64,000 bases of DNA from Histomonas meleagridis (lineage: Eukaryota > Parabasalia > Tritrichomonadida > Dientamoebidae): assembly GCA_020186115.1 (NCBI GenBank), contig WSYJ01000001.1, positions 1,240,001 to 1,304,000 on the forward strand, written 5' to 3'. Position 1 is the stretch's first letter; each line of letters starts with the position of its first letter. The translations under genes were made by a program, and so were the position numbers. Under the pieces are notes generated by a model. The model had not been told where the DNA came from and ran no database searches. It saw only the letters and a list, made by a program, of their open reading frames with translations. This document shows, one piece after another, positions 48,840 to 59,400 of the stretch.

Positions 48840-49787
48840 TTAAAATTGTTCCGATAATTCATTATCTAATACGCTCCTATAAGTATTCGATAATGGCACA
48901 AGCATGAAGTCCGTAATAGTCACAAATCCAAGTGGCAAACATTGTCCGAATAAGTCTTTGAGCAAATATACAATTAAATATCCCGCGCTACATTCTGAGT
49001 ATTTTCCTGTTTCGACAAAAATTCGATAAAATAATCTTGTGATGACTCTAACTGTGTACCCGCAGCAAACTGTGATGCTCATACTGTATATAAGTTGCTC
49101 TTGTGTGCCTGAACATAATTTACATGAGATGCCGAGACCTCGACCAATGTAAATGGAAAAGACTAGAAAGAGAACAGTCGATAAAGAGTCACGAACCATT
49201 GCGTTAACTCCTTCAGCTCTATCATAGAATTGAAATTTTTCATCATCATCAGTAGAGAGAATACGAAGAAGAATAAATGTGAAAGAGAGTGACGCAAAAA
49301 CTACAACAAAAATAATAATAAGAATCTTAACATAATTAAAAATTTTTTCTTTTGTACCTCCAATATATTTTCCATAGATACCACACCAATTATGAAGAAT
49401 AACAAGATAACATATACTAGCAATGGAACCTGGTACAAAGAGAACAATAGATTTCCATGCGCCTACATCTTTTCCGTAATTATAACTATATGCATGTATA
49501 GATAGAAGAGTAGCTTTGACAAAGAGTGTGAATGAAAAGAAAAAGCGGAAAAACAAGGCTGAAAACTTTGGTCCTTCTGTTATTTTGCAAACTCGGATTA
49601 TCGTAGTGATACTTATCAGAAAGCAGACATAGAAAAAAACGCTGTATACAGAAAGGGTCACAACATAAGCCATTTTTGGTTCTCCTTCACTACAGATAAA
49701 TGCATTACGCGACACGTTGGCCTCTTCAAGGAGCATTTGTTGCACAAACGGTCGCAAATGCAGAACCCTAAATCTCCAAACATTCAT
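48840..49787 (-). CDS. Seven-transmembrane-type membrane protein
   Basis: Up to 315 aa from ATG 49787. About seven hydrophobic segments alternate with short loops: YVVTLSVYSVFFYVCFLISI, ALFFRFFFSFTLFVKATLLS, IVLFVPGSIASICYLVIL, VKILIIIFVVVFASLSFTFI, LSTVLFLVFSIYIG, LIYSMSITVCCGY and a last pair near YLLKDLFGQCLPLGFVTI. The layout resembles GPCR-like or plant TOM1/THH1-type proteins; identity is not certain. A GACCGTTTG Myb-like site lies inside the first 20 codons, so translation may really begin at ATG 49736 (MLLEEANVS), with a short extracellular N-terminus. Confidence 0.7.
   Translation of the reverse strand: MNVWRFRVLHLRPFVQQMLLEEANVSRNAFICSEGEPKMAYVVTLSVYSVFFYVCFLISITTIIRVCKITEGPKFSALFFRFFFSFTLFVKATLLSIHAYSYNYGKDVGAWKSIVLFVPGSIASICYLVILHNWCGIYGKYIGGTKEKIFNYVKILIIIFVVVFASLSFTFILLRILSTDDDEKFQFYDRAEGVNAMVRDSLSTVLFLVFSIYIGRGLGISCKLCSGTQEQLIYSMSITVCCGYTVRVITRLFYRIFVETGKYSECSAGYLIVYLLKDLFGQCLPLGFVTITDFMLVPLSNTYRSVLDNELSEQF
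49741..49757 (-). promoter_or_regulatory. Myb-like box deciding the 7TM start
   Basis: GCGACCGTTTGTGCA on the minus strand ends only a few bases before the in-frame ATG at 49736, as in other promoters here. Confidence 0.4.
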
Positions 49788-50080
49788 CTTCAATAAATGT
49801 ATTTTAGTGGAAATAAATAAGAGGAGCTTATGGTGAAGTCTAAATTTAGTTTCTTTTTAGTTAGAATTTTTTTAAATTTTTGTGAAATTTAATTATTTGA
49901 TTAAAAATGATACTCTAAATACAACTATCTTTTGTGTAATGCATATGTTACATTGAACAAATGTTACATATTTCATTTGCTATTTAGCTTTAACTTTATT
50001 CTTTGCTGTCATAATAATTAAAACAAAAGATAAAATATATTTCAATGTATTACAAAAAGTGTAAAATCACATCAAAATTT

Positions 50081-50431
50081 ATGTCTAAATCAAAGAGTTC
50101 CACGTCAAAAGATTTCACATCTAAGAAGAATCGCCCGGAACTAGACATGGATCTTGATGAAATTGCAGAAGCACAATATTGGGCGTCAAGGAAGGAAAGA
50201 TCTCGTCACAAAGCACATAAGTCTGAACATAGCCGTAGTCATAGAAAGGAAGAGAAAAGAACAAAGAAGAAGGAGGAAAAGAAAGAAAAATCCAAAAAAA
50301 GTCATACAAAGACCTATGACATTAAGATCTCAGAATCAGCATTACGAAGCATCCTTACACAAGCAGGTCTCGACACCAAAAAATATAATGTTCGTCTTGT
50401 AGCAGAGAAGAAATCACATCACAAATCATAA
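50081..50431 (+). CDS. Lys/Ser/His-rich small protein
   Basis: 116 aa from ATG 50081; an in-frame ATG at 50045 adds 12. An N-terminal Ser/Lys stretch and a short acidic helix (ELDMDLDEIAEAQYWASRKE) precede a highly charged Arg/Lys/His/Glu tract and a conserved-looking C-terminal block (ISESALRSILTQAGLDTKKY, NVRLVAEKK). Probably nuclear and mostly disordered. The C-terminal block may be the functional part. Family not recognised. Confidence 0.55.
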   Translation: MSKSKSSTSKDFTSKKNRPELDMDLDEIAEAQYWASRKERSRHKAHKSEHSRSHRKEEKRTKKKEEKKEKSKKSHTKTYDIKISESALRSILTQAGLDTKKYNVRLVAEKKSHHKS

Positions 50432-50476
50432 AATATCATTTTTTTAATTATTTCATCATTTCAAAAAAATGCTTGT

Positions 50477-52051
50477 TTATTGAAATATGTTCACTCCGAT
50501 GTTTGCACAGTACTCTTTCATGTTCTCCAAGTTCTTCTGCTCTGTCACGACAGGTATAACATCTGTTTTTCCTTCGGAGCTCAATTTTTCAAACATTTCG
50601 AACTCCTCTAAATGATCATAAACAAAGCCAATAAGCCTTGGAATGGGCTTTGCCTTTGGCTTTGGCATCCATCTTAAGTACTTAGAGAGTGCGTAAGCTG
50701 CTTCTTGCATGACGAACTCATTTTCGGAAGATTCGGCTTGTGAATGAATGTTACGGATTTGTTTATCAGTAACAAACTGTTGAACTCGTGCAGGAGAATG
50801 TGAAACAAGATCAGCAGTGATGTGAAGTGAAATCGCAAATGCATTTGGAAGAATCTTGAAACTTTCTTCTTCGGGTATGCTGATGGCAAATAGCTCTGGA
50901 ACAAAGTTAGTTGAGCTGAAGACTTGCCTAATGTCGGTGTTATGCGATTGAAAACAATATAATGGAAGATTTGAATTGGAATTTGAAAAAATAAGATTCT
51001 TGAAAATCTCAGCTTCCATGACATTGGAGCCTTCAAATATCTTAAGGAATAGATACGTGTTGGACCAGATGGAGAAATAAAGAATATCTCGTTCATTGGA
51101 AGAATCAAAAATTTGAATTCCTTTTGATTGCATTGATTCATTAAGTGACGAGAAACATAGATCAATGGATACATTGGAATTTAGAAAACGTGATGACTTT
51201 TGACATAAACTTGTAATTTGCTTAACAAAATTTGGAAGAAGCGATGCGATAGAAATGAATACTTTATGAAAAGTGGCGTTTTTAGGCTGTTTATCAAATT
51301 CACCAGTTGTTAGATAACGAAGAATGTCTGGTTGGTGTGTGTTTTCTTTAATAATTTGTTCACCAACTGCAAAGGAACTAGGGATTTCATTGCTTAATAA
51401 AAATTGAAATGTTATTGGATTGTTAAAAGATGATGAGATAACAGGATTTTGAGCAAATGAATAATTTAACTGGGGTTCATTGACTTTCCCTAACAATTTG
51501 GAAAGAATAAGGTTAGTCAATATTAAAAGTTTCTTGGCTAATGTTCCAGAAGACAAAATGAAAGATTCTATTGTTAATTTTAATAGATCAATAAGCGAAC
51601 TTTCTGTAAGTGCCATTGAATCCATGTTAAGTGATATTAAGTTTATAAGAAAAGCACTTGCTTGTGGAGATAAATTTGGTTTAACCCAAGAAAGTAAGGT
51701 AGATGGAAGCTTTGATTCCTTGAAAATCTCTAAGCCATCTTTTCCTTTAAAAAGAAACATTGCATTTAATAATTCTAAAGAATTGAAAAATGAATCTTTA
51801 TCTTCAACATTTGTTTTTTCAATTGTTGAATTCACTAACTCAACCGAAACCTCGGGTTTTGGGTGTTTTGTGCGCAAAAGATTCGTTTCTGTGAAAGAAT
51901 ATAATAAATTTTCAAAAGTTGGGAAAGAAAAAGAATCATATATAATATCGCCAACTGTTTTGGATCTTGAATATTCTGGAATGTCAACTGGGACTTTTTG
52001 AACGACTGGTGTAAATGAATTAGACTGGTTTTCTTCTCTTCTCTCGAACAT
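50477..52051 (-). CDS. Helical-repeat protein, unknown
   Basis: 524 aa, starting MFERREENQSNSF. Mostly alpha helical with armadillo-like periodicity (FFNSLELLNAMFLFKG, ASAFLINLISLNMDSM, LLKLTIESFILSSGTLAKKL). No signal peptide or transmembrane segment. A proline/lysine-rich stretch (MPKPKAKPIPRLIGFVYD) sits near the C-terminus. Family not recognised. The start is the first ATG, about 150 bases from the divergent secreted-protein gene at 52183, so the two share a promoter region. Confidence 0.65.
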   Translation of the reverse strand: MFERREENQSNSFTPVVQKVPVDIPEYSRSKTVGDIIYDSFSFPTFENLLYSFTETNLLRTKHPKPEVSVELVNSTIEKTNVEDKDSFFNSLELLNAMFLFKGKDGLEIFKESKLPSTLLSWVKPNLSPQASAFLINLISLNMDSMALTESSLIDLLKLTIESFILSSGTLAKKLLILTNLILSKLLGKVNEPQLNYSFAQNPVISSSFNNPITFQFLLSNEIPSSFAVGEQIIKENTHQPDILRYLTTGEFDKQPKNATFHKVFISIASLLPNFVKQITSLCQKSSRFLNSNVSIDLCFSSLNESMQSKGIQIFDSSNERDILYFSIWSNTYLFLKIFEGSNVMEAEIFKNLIFSNSNSNLPLYCFQSHNTDIRQVFSSTNFVPELFAISIPEEESFKILPNAFAISLHITADLVSHSPARVQQFVTDKQIRNIHSQAESSENEFVMQEAAYALSKYLRWMPKPKAKPIPRLIGFVYDHLEEFEMFEKLSSEGKTDVIPVVTEQKNLENMKEYCANIGVNIFQ

Positions 52052-52120
52052 TTCTTTCTTTATTCGGATGTAAACTTGTGAAAATCAGAATAAATAAAGT
52101 TATCAAAAATAAACGTTTAT

Positions 52121-52158
52121 TGGCGCCCTATTGCGAAAACCGTTTTTTGAATGGAAAT
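52121..52158 (+). promoter_or_regulatory. GGCGCCC element and AACCGTTTT box
   Basis: TTGGCGCCCTATT at about 52120 and AAAACCGTTTTTTG at 52137-52150 lie in the 60 bases before ATG 52183, combining both recurrent motif types of this window. Confidence 0.4.
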
Positions 52159-52182
52159 GGAGGTTTAAATCCAAACGGAAAA

Positions 52183-52605
52183 ATGTTTTTTTTGGTTTTG
52201 TCTCTGTTGGTCAATTGCGGAGAAGACAACCTCGAAGAGTTGACATTCCAAGATGCATCTTTAAAGGTAAAAGGATCTATCAAATTAACATTTTTAAGAG
52301 CTTATGGTGGCTTAAAGAAAGCATTTGGTCCAATCATTAATCCTCTTTCAAAAATCTTTGCACGTGTTTTTGAAGCAGTCAAGAGAGCTTTTTGGGAAAT
52401 TTATACAGTTATTTGTCAATCATTTACAAATTGGTTCCACATCATTGCACGAAACTCAAAGAAACTTTCAAACAAAATACATAGATTTCAATTCTTACAA
52501 CAAGAACCTAAGGAACCGCCAAAGAGAACCGATCAGCAGGCATTAAATGAGTTCTACGTAAGAGATATAGAACAAACAGAAAAAGATGTAAATGAAGATG
52601 AATAA
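52183..52605 (+). CDS. Small secreted amphipathic-helix protein
   Basis: 140 aa from ATG 52183, which starts a signal peptide (MFFLVLSLLVNC). The frame is open upstream to 52078, but the promoter motifs lie within that stretch. After an acidic propiece-like segment (GEDNLEELTFQDASLKVKG) come ~70 residues of cationic, aromatic amphipathic helix (FLRAYGGLKKAFGPIINPLS, KIFARVFEAVKRAFWEIYTV, FTNWFHIIARNSKKL), then an acidic tail. It looks like a membrane-interacting secreted peptide precursor. Sequence is not clearly homologous to the secreted protein at 10730, though the design is similar. No known family. Confidence 0.55.
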   Translation: MFFLVLSLLVNCGEDNLEELTFQDASLKVKGSIKLTFLRAYGGLKKAFGPIINPLSKIFARVFEAVKRAFWEIYTVICQSFTNWFHIIARNSKKLSNKIHRFQFLQQEPKEPPKRTDQQALNEFYVRDIEQTEKDVNEDE

Positions 52606-53076
52606 ATGAATAATTGCTCTTAAAATTTGTGACAATATCAAATTTTTGATACTTCTTTTACAAACCTTCAAAAATGACTTGCATTAATATATAAATGACA
52701 AGAAAATTTTGCTTCAAATGAAAGCGAGTTTCCAGATAACCAGACCTATGACCATGAAAACGAACTTTAAACTCAATAAAATAATGAAATTATTTTTCGT
52801 TTAAAATTTTATTAAAGATGTTTTAGTATTTAGGAATGAGATGTGATAGGCTGCATCAGTTTAAATGTTATTTAAGCAAAAAATTAATTTAAACAATTTA
52901 TGGGATTGCGATAATTATCAATTAATTAAAATTTAAAAATAATTTAAATTGACCTACAAAATAAAAATATATTGTGGAAATGATACTATGCTTCTTTTTA
53001 ATAATTATAAAAAGATCTGAAGGAAATGTTTTTCCTTGTTAAGAAATTTCCAAAAAAAAGTTTAAGCGGTTTTGAC

Positions 53077-53095
53077 GGTTTGGTCTGCCTTTCGA
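53077..53095 (+). promoter_or_regulatory. Ribosomal-protein type start element
   Basis: GGTTTGGTCTGCCTTTCGA abuts the uS8 ATG and matches the element before uL24. GACGGTTT and AGCGGTTTT just upstream resemble Myb-type boxes. Confidence 0.65.
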
Positions 53096-53488
53096 ATGGT
53101 TAGGACTTCAGTCCTTGCAGATGCTCTCAAAGCAATCACAAATGCAGAACGTCAAGGTAAGCGTCAAGTTCTCGTTCGCCCTTGCAGCAAAGTTATCATT
53201 CAATTCTTAAAGGTTATGATGAAACGCGGTTATATTGGAGAATTCGAAGTCATTGATGACCACCGTTCTGGTAAAATCATCATCAACCTTCTTGGAAGAC
53301 TCAACAAATGTGTCGCTATTTGCCCTCGTTTCGATGTTCAACTTACTGAATTAGAAAATTGGCAATCAAAACTTCTTCCATCACGTCAATTTGGTTATGT
53401 TGTTTTGACAACATCCCATGGAATTCTTGATCATGAAGAAGCTCGTAAGAAGAATGCTGGCGGAAAGATCCTTGGAATGTTCTTTTAA
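53096..53488 (+). CDS. RPS15A: Ribosomal protein uS8 (S15A/S22)
   Basis: 130 aa, exactly the eukaryotic length. Diagnostic blocks are [60 protein letters not shown] and the C-terminal [20 protein letters not shown] with [10 protein letters not shown] 40S subunit protein contacting helix 21 of 18S rRNA. The upstream in-frame TTG-led extension is rejected because conserved homology starts at this ATG. Confidence 0.97.
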   Translation: MVRTSVLADALKAITNAERQGKRQVLVRPCSKVIIQFLKVMMKRGYIGEFEVIDDHRSGKIIINLLGRLNKCVAICPRFDVQLTELENWQSKLLPSRQFGYVVLTTSHGILDHEEARKKNAGGKILGMFF

Positions 53489-53609
53489 ATGAACAAGTTT
53501 TATTAATCTTTTTTGTAACTTTAATGTGTTTTCATTTTTTTCGCTTTGATATAATAATATCTCCTTCTATATCTTAAACGTAAACAACTTGAGACATTAA
53601 ATAGAAGAT

Positions 53610-53618
53610 GACCGTTTA
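53610..53618 (+). promoter_or_regulatory. Myb-like box GACCGTTTA before Atg18-like gene
   Basis: Seven bases before ATG 53626. In orientation opposite to the AAACGGTC boxes, showing the motif works in either direction if functional. Confidence 0.45.
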
Positions 53619-53625
53619 TTAACAT

Positions 53626-54567
53626 ATGATATCCCCACTTCAATTTATCTACATTAATGACGACAGAAAGACATTCACAGTTATATTGCCATCCGAATTT
53701 TTTGTTTATGAAACCAGTCCATTTAATGTGGTTTTTCATCGAGAAAACTTCGGGATGTGCTTACGATTCGGAGTAACTTGCTGTGGATATAGATACTTAG
53801 CTTTTTCTGGACTTCCAGCAGACCCAGAATTTGATACAAGACATGTTTGTATAATGGACAATACTTTATCTGAACCAATTATTTTTCAACATAAATGTGA
53901 AGAACATATTCTTTCTATGCGAGTTACTCCAGATTACCTCCTTTTGGCATTTCATCAACATGTTGAGTTATGGGATATTTCAGGGAAACAACTTATCAAA
54001 TCTTTTTCAACAGGTCTCAATATCCATGCACCATGTGATATCACAAACGATTTCACAGTTATGGCATTTGCTGGTGAAGATCCAATGAATATCAGAGCAT
54101 TTTTTGTATCAGAACAAAAGATGACTGAATTCAAAGCTGCTGATGACACAGTTTCTCTAATGAAATTCTCGCCAACAGGTACTTACTTAGCTACAACGAG
54201 TACAGATGGGAAAATAGTTCAAGTTTTTGATACAAAAAATCACATATGTATAGGGAAATTCAAAAGAGGCCATATGTCTTCTGTTATTCACTCTATTGAT
54301 TTCTCACCAAATGGTGACTTCATGGCTATAATATCACAGAATGGAACATTACATTTCTTTGATTTACGTATTCGGAAATCATCTACTATCAGTGCTTTTC
54401 ATAGAATAACAATTGGAGCGTTAGTTCTCTCTCAAATTTCATGGTATTCTCCATCACAAATAGCAGTTATGACAATGAAAGGAGAAATGATTAACATTGC
54501 CATTGACCCAGAAACTTGCCATGAAGTTGGTCGCGAGCAGAAAGTTTTTTATAAATCGTTTTTCTAA
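53626..54567 (+). CDS. PROPPIN (Atg18/WIPI-like) autophagy protein
   Basis: 313 aa of WD40-type beta propeller. The fifth-to-sixth blade reads YLATTSTDGKIVQVFDTKNH then IGKFKRGHMSSVIHSIDFSP. F-K-R-G (212-215) is the family's phosphoinositide-binding F-R-R-G with a conservative change, followed by the typical S-x-D-F-S-P-N and GTLHFFDL. PROPPINs bind PI3P on autophagosomal and endosomal membranes. The N-terminus is short and directly enters blade 1. Length is slightly below the usual 340-400. Confidence 0.82.
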   Translation: MISPLQFIYINDDRKTFTVILPSEFFVYETSPFNVVFHRENFGMCLRFGVTCCGYRYLAFSGLPADPEFDTRHVCIMDNTLSEPIIFQHKCEEHILSMRVTPDYLLLAFHQHVELWDISGKQLIKSFSTGLNIHAPCDITNDFTVMAFAGEDPMNIRAFFVSEQKMTEFKAADDTVSLMKFSPTGTYLATTSTDGKIVQVFDTKNHICIGKFKRGHMSSVIHSIDFSPNGDFMAIISQNGTLHFFDLRIRKSSTISAFHRITIGALVLSQISWYSPSQIAVMTMKGEMINIAIDPETCHEVGREQKVFYKSFF

Positions 54568-54708
54568 TACAAATATTTGCCCATTACGGTGTTACAGAAG
54601 AATTTCATGATAAACAAAATTTTCATAGTTTAAACGGTCTTTTCTTTGAATGGTTTATTGTTTACTTCATTGATTGATGTGCTAATTAATTTTTAAGATG
54701 TAAAGGGA
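54568..54708. other. Convergent gene spacer
   Basis: Separates the 3' ends of the Atg18-like and RFC genes. It nevertheless carries AAACGGTCT at 54632-54640. Confidence 0.5.
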
Positions 54709-55770
54709 TTACTCAATCTCGTCGTTGATTTCGGCGAGGTAATCGAGATATATGCAGATGAAACGAGCGACAAATGCTTCTAAATGGAAAATTGGTTTTG
54801 TTCCATTTTGCATTCTGGACTCATATTCTGCAGCAGCTCTTGTTATTGGTTCGATTAGTTGTTGATCAACCTTTGTAAGTAATGTGTGAACAATTCTCTT
54901 GAAGATTTCTGTTGGTGGAATACAATGAACAAGTAATTCATATAGATGATTTCTAATCTTTTTCATTGTCTCTGGGACTAATTGCTCTTCAAGAAGGATC
55001 TTACAAAACTCATCGGTGTACCTTTCCCATTCAGGAATTACTGAATTTAATGTTGAACCATTTGATCTTGTTGTTGACAACATTTCAAGAAGAATTATTG
55101 CTCTTCGTAAGTTTCCGTTTGACTCTTCCGTAATATTTTGTAATGCTGCATCATCAACAGCATAATTTTCTGCAGCAGCAATCGCTTTAAGTGTATCAAA
55201 TATAGCGGGTTTTGGAACAAGAGGAGTTCGAATAATCAAACAACGGGAGCGTACTGGCTCAATGATTTGTGATAAGGAATCACAAATTAATATTAGACGA
55301 CATGTTTTAGCATATTTTTCCATAGTCCTTCTAAGCGCTTGTTGTGCTAAACGAGAGAGTCTATTGGCTTCGTTGATAACAACAACTTTGATGCTGATAT
55401 CTCCGACAGTTTGAGAAGCAGCTAATTCCTTCAAAAAGAAGGAAATAACATGTCTGTCATTGTTACCTGCGTCTGCTGGCGTTATCTCTACATGGAATGG
55501 TGAAGAAGAGACTTGAACTTCAATTTTCTTATCGCCTGCTTCAATTACTCTGTATTCTGTTCTCATCTTATTGACTTCAATTGGATGATTGAAGAGCTTT
55601 CGAAGAAATGCCATCACTCTTGTCTTTTTGCCTGATCCGTTAGGCCCACAAAATAATAAGTGTGGGAATGATTGAGTTTGACTTATTTGATCCAGAATTG
55701 CATTTGTTTCTGGGTGTATTGTAAGTTCGCTTAAGTTCTGCGGGCGGTGGCGATCGATCCAAAGAGACAT
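54709..55770 (-). CDS. RFC3: Replication factor C small subunit (RFC3/Rfc5 type)
   Basis: 353 aa. The start MSLWIDRHRPQNLSELTIHP, Walker A GPNGSGKKT (42-50, Lys-Lys variant), a relaxed Walker B region KVVVINEANRLSRLAQQALR followed by RTMEKYAKTCRLILICDSLS, and the SRC motif PVRSRCLIIRTP identify the clamp-loader AAA+ family. The G-K-K-T loop and S-L-W-x-D-x-x-R-P opening are those of human RFC3 (yeast Rfc5). It works in the pentamer that loads PCNA. Length fits. Confidence 0.92.
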   Translation of the reverse strand: MSLWIDRHRPQNLSELTIHPETNAILDQISQTQSFPHLLFCGPNGSGKKTRVMAFLRKLFNHPIEVNKMRTEYRVIEAGDKKIEVQVSSSPFHVEITPADAGNNDRHVISFFLKELAASQTVGDISIKVVVINEANRLSRLAQQALRRTMEKYAKTCRLILICDSLSQIIEPVRSRCLIIRTPLVPKPAIFDTLKAIAAAENYAVDDAALQNITEESNGNLRRAIILLEMLSTTRSNGSTLNSVIPEWERYTDEFCKILLEEQLVPETMKKIRNHLYELLVHCIPPTEIFKRIVHTLLTKVDQQLIEPITRAAAEYESRMQNGTKPIFHLEAFVARFICIYLDYLAEINDEIE

Positions 55771-56042
55771 GAAAATGATGTGAATTTACCCCTTTTAAAA
55801 TTACCCTTTATTCATGTGTGAAGCAAAAAATGCAAACGTACAAATTCACATTTGTGAACCAACTATTATTCGAATAAAATATTAAAAATAATCTTTTACA
55901 AGTTAATATGAAAAAATAGATTTAAACAATTAATTTCATGTTTAAAAATATATTTTTAATTTGAATTAAAATTCGAATTTTGATTTATTATTATTATAAT
56001 GTTAAAACAATGAAAACTGAAATTGCTTAAAATAAACATTAT
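55771..56042. other. Spacer, no gene seen
   Basis: AT-rich DNA upstream of RFC3 and downstream of the next gene. Confidence 0.5.
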
Positions 56043-56330
56043 TTACTTTTGTTCAAATACTGGAGTGAATCCAAATTTTTCTTGACAAAAATCAGAAAAA
56101 ATTTTGGCTGCAATAGTATTAGAAATATCATCTATTTTTTCTACCGGTGGTGGTTTTATAAGTTCTGGTTGTTGTACTTCAGTAGAAAATGATGGTTTGA
56201 AATCTGCAAATGCTTCATCAATTCCAAAAGCATCAAGTTTTTGTTTCTGTATTGGCTGAGGAGGAGGAGGCGCATGTTGAACTGGATTTGAATCCCATGA
56301 AACTTCAAAAGAAGGAACAAAATCAGCCAT
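56043..56330 (-). CDS. Small Pro-rich protein, unknown
   Basis: 95 aa: MADFVPSFEVSWDSNPVQ, then a poly-Pro stretch (HAPPPPQPIQKQK), two F-x-P-S-F-like short linear motifs (FVPSFEV, FADFKPSF) and a C-terminal amphipathic helix (TIAAKIFSDFCQEKFGF). AACCGTTGC, a Myb-like site, ends a few bases before the ATG. Probably a disordered adaptor peptide. No family recognised. Confidence 0.5.
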   Translation of the reverse strand: MADFVPSFEVSWDSNPVQHAPPPPQPIQKQKLDAFGIDEAFADFKPSFSTEVQQPELIKPPPVEKIDDISNTIAAKIFSDFCQEKFGFTPVFEQK

Positions 56331-56437
56331 TTATGCAACGGTTAATTGGTATGCCCCAAATATTAAACGTTCTTTATGTTTACACCAAAAAAAAAAATGA
56401 AAGATTAATTACAATTTATTATTCTATATATAACAAT

Positions 56438-59400
56438 TTAATCATCATCTTCATCCAAATCGAATGGAATTGGAGGTCTTTTCTCATCTCTATTCGGTTC
56501 ATCATTATTATCATTTTGTGATAACACCATAATTGGTGAATTTATTGAAGGTGGAGATAAGAGTGTCATTGTTGGTGTCTTTGCAATCATTGACAACAAC
56601 GGAGATCTAAATGGTGTTTTCTGTATATCAATTTCAGGTTGTGGTATTTCATTTTCTGGTGAACTTGTTAAACTAATTTCATTTTCTAGTTCTGTTGCTA
56701 AAATAGGCTCTTGTCTTCTTAACTCGTCCAACAACTTTGGATGTTTTTTACATAATGTTCTAAAGAAATTTCTTAAATCAGATTGTAATGGCGACTTATT
56801 TTCTCTTAAGAACCTATGCATTTGACTTAGAATAGGTAAAACTCTTTGAATTAAATGGCTATGAATTAAAGCCAAGTAAACTCTTCCTTGTTCAGCAACT
56901 TTTTCCTTTTGGGGATCATCCAAATTTGCTTCGGTCACGTTAACGGCCTCCATTTCATTTTCAATGTTTAGCATTGAGTCAAAAGTGTCACTCAAAAGGA
57001 CTTCACCGTCTTCGAGTTCTATGTTACCTTCTAAGAACTCATTTAATACCTTTACGCAAAGTTGTTGAAGTAATTCGAACAACACCGTATTATCCATTCT
57101 TCTTATCATTATTAAATACGCATCACGTCTCATTTTTTTATCTTTAATTTGGAATTTTTTATGGAATTCTTTATCTTCACCAAGTAAAGAAGAATCCAAA
57201 TTACCCGCAAAGTAATGTAATGTATCGATAAAATTCGATGAAAGTAGTTTAGGATCTTTCAACGATAACACATCAAGCAAACTACTTTGAGCAAATTTTC
57301 GTACATTTTCATCTTCATCAATTAATGAATAAACGAATCTAAAAAATATCAATGGTTTCATCTTAATAAAATCTTCCGAAATTAATCGTGTCAATATTAA
57401 TAATGCTTGACGACGAACAATCGAAGATTTATCAGCAAAACATGCAGACATATCCATAATATAAGGGTCTACAGTTGCCGAATATTTAACGCATAAATCA
57501 CATAACACAATTAAACAATTACATTTAACAGCTGGATCATTTGTATGATGTAATTGATGTGCAAATGCTGCTACAAATGACGAAGAAATATCTCTTCGAC
57601 ATAAACATAACTTACCAAGTGATATCGTAGTATTAGAACGTACTTGCGAAGGGATATGAATTTCATTTGGAAGTTTTTCAGAGATTAACAATTGTAAACC
57701 AGTGAAATCATAGTCGCCTAAAGCTTTAACATATGAAACTAATTCGCCTAATAAAAATATCGTTGGTATTAAATCCCTAAGAGTTTTCCGTGTAATGTTT
57801 TGATCACTTGCAACAGAATTTATTCTATTATTAGACATATTTAAAAGGTTAACAAAATCTTTTTGTGATGACTTCTTTTGTGTCGATATTTGTACATGTG
57901 AATGAATTGGACTTAATTCACTTTGTTGAAAACCTTCAGCAATTTCTTCAAGAATTTTTAATGAATCATTAAATATTTGTTCGTCATTCAACTTCATTTT
58001 CGATATAATCGATAAATATTCGACAGGTAAATTGTTTCGATTTTGCCATTGATCAATGAATAACTTATTATTGAATGAATCAGGACAAACTGATATTAAT
58101 ATGTCGGCCATTTTCCATATCTGTGGGAGTGTTTCATTTTTTAATATACGTTCTAAGTCTCGAATCATTGGCGTCAAATTAATTGCCTTTTGTTTATACA
58201 CTATAAATACTTTTGTTAATGGTATAATATGTGTATCATTTAAACATTTCGTCATTTCAAGTCCATTACTTGTCGAAATGATAGAGAAATAATAATTGGT
58301 CATAAGCTTCAACGCTAAATCTTGTGTTTTTGTATCAACATCAAGCGCTAATGGAAAAATCGAATCAAACCATAATGAAACAATTTGTGGCGCATAATGA
58401 TATGATACTAAACATGATGATAATATATTTGCAGCTTCTTGTCGCATAGTGACTGATCGATCTCTCAATCGATCAGCAATTAATGGGAATAACTTAAATC
58501 CCGGCTCATGATCTGTTCTTTCACATATTGTCTTTAAGCAATTTAATGCGGCTTTTCGTACAACTAATTTTTCATCAATTATGCGTTGCTCTAAATGATC
58601 TAAAAGTCGGCCGTCATCAAGTCCTAACTCAAAACACATTTTACTATCTGCTTTAGGAATTAATGCGGAGATGGCTGAGATAGATGAAGCTCGAACATTT
58701 GGTACTTGATCTAAAATAGCAGAAAAAATATGTTGAATCATACTAAGTTGAGTTTCATCATTAAGTTCAATATCATTGTCATTAATTAACATCTTAAATA
58801 AAACTAAGGATAAAGTACGTAATGTTGATTTATGTGCACGTGAATTTTTTATAATAAAATTAATTATGTCGGTTTTGTCCTCAAAAAGTTTCACGAGAAA
58901 TGTGATGCAAAATGCACACGATTCTCGAATTGCAACACGATCAGGACAGCGGACAAAAATATGTTTGGTAACTAATGTTAAGAGATCGGGCTTGTTAGAA
59001 AGATTATCACGGCAAAAGTTAAGAAAGGTTGTACGAATTTCAACAATGCGTGATGTGATGGATTTGTTAGGTGGAAGAAAATCAAGAAGAAGTGTAAGAA
59101 CTAAATATGGCAAAAGAAACTCAAGATGAAACTTGGAAGCTGAATTGATGAATTTAAGAGATGCTGGAATTATTTGCTTTTTATATGGATCTAATTCTTT
59201 ACGAAAAATAGTGCTCATTTTAAACGCAAGTTCAATAATGGCAATGATTACATCGTCGCCTGCAAGTTTTGTAAAAGTTGGTGAAATTGTATATGATAAT
59301 GCATCAAAAATTTTTGGAATTAAAAGAATACATCGTTTGTCATTTTCATCAAAAACTTTTGGATTTTCAATTGATTGTGATGCTGTAATCATGATCGATA

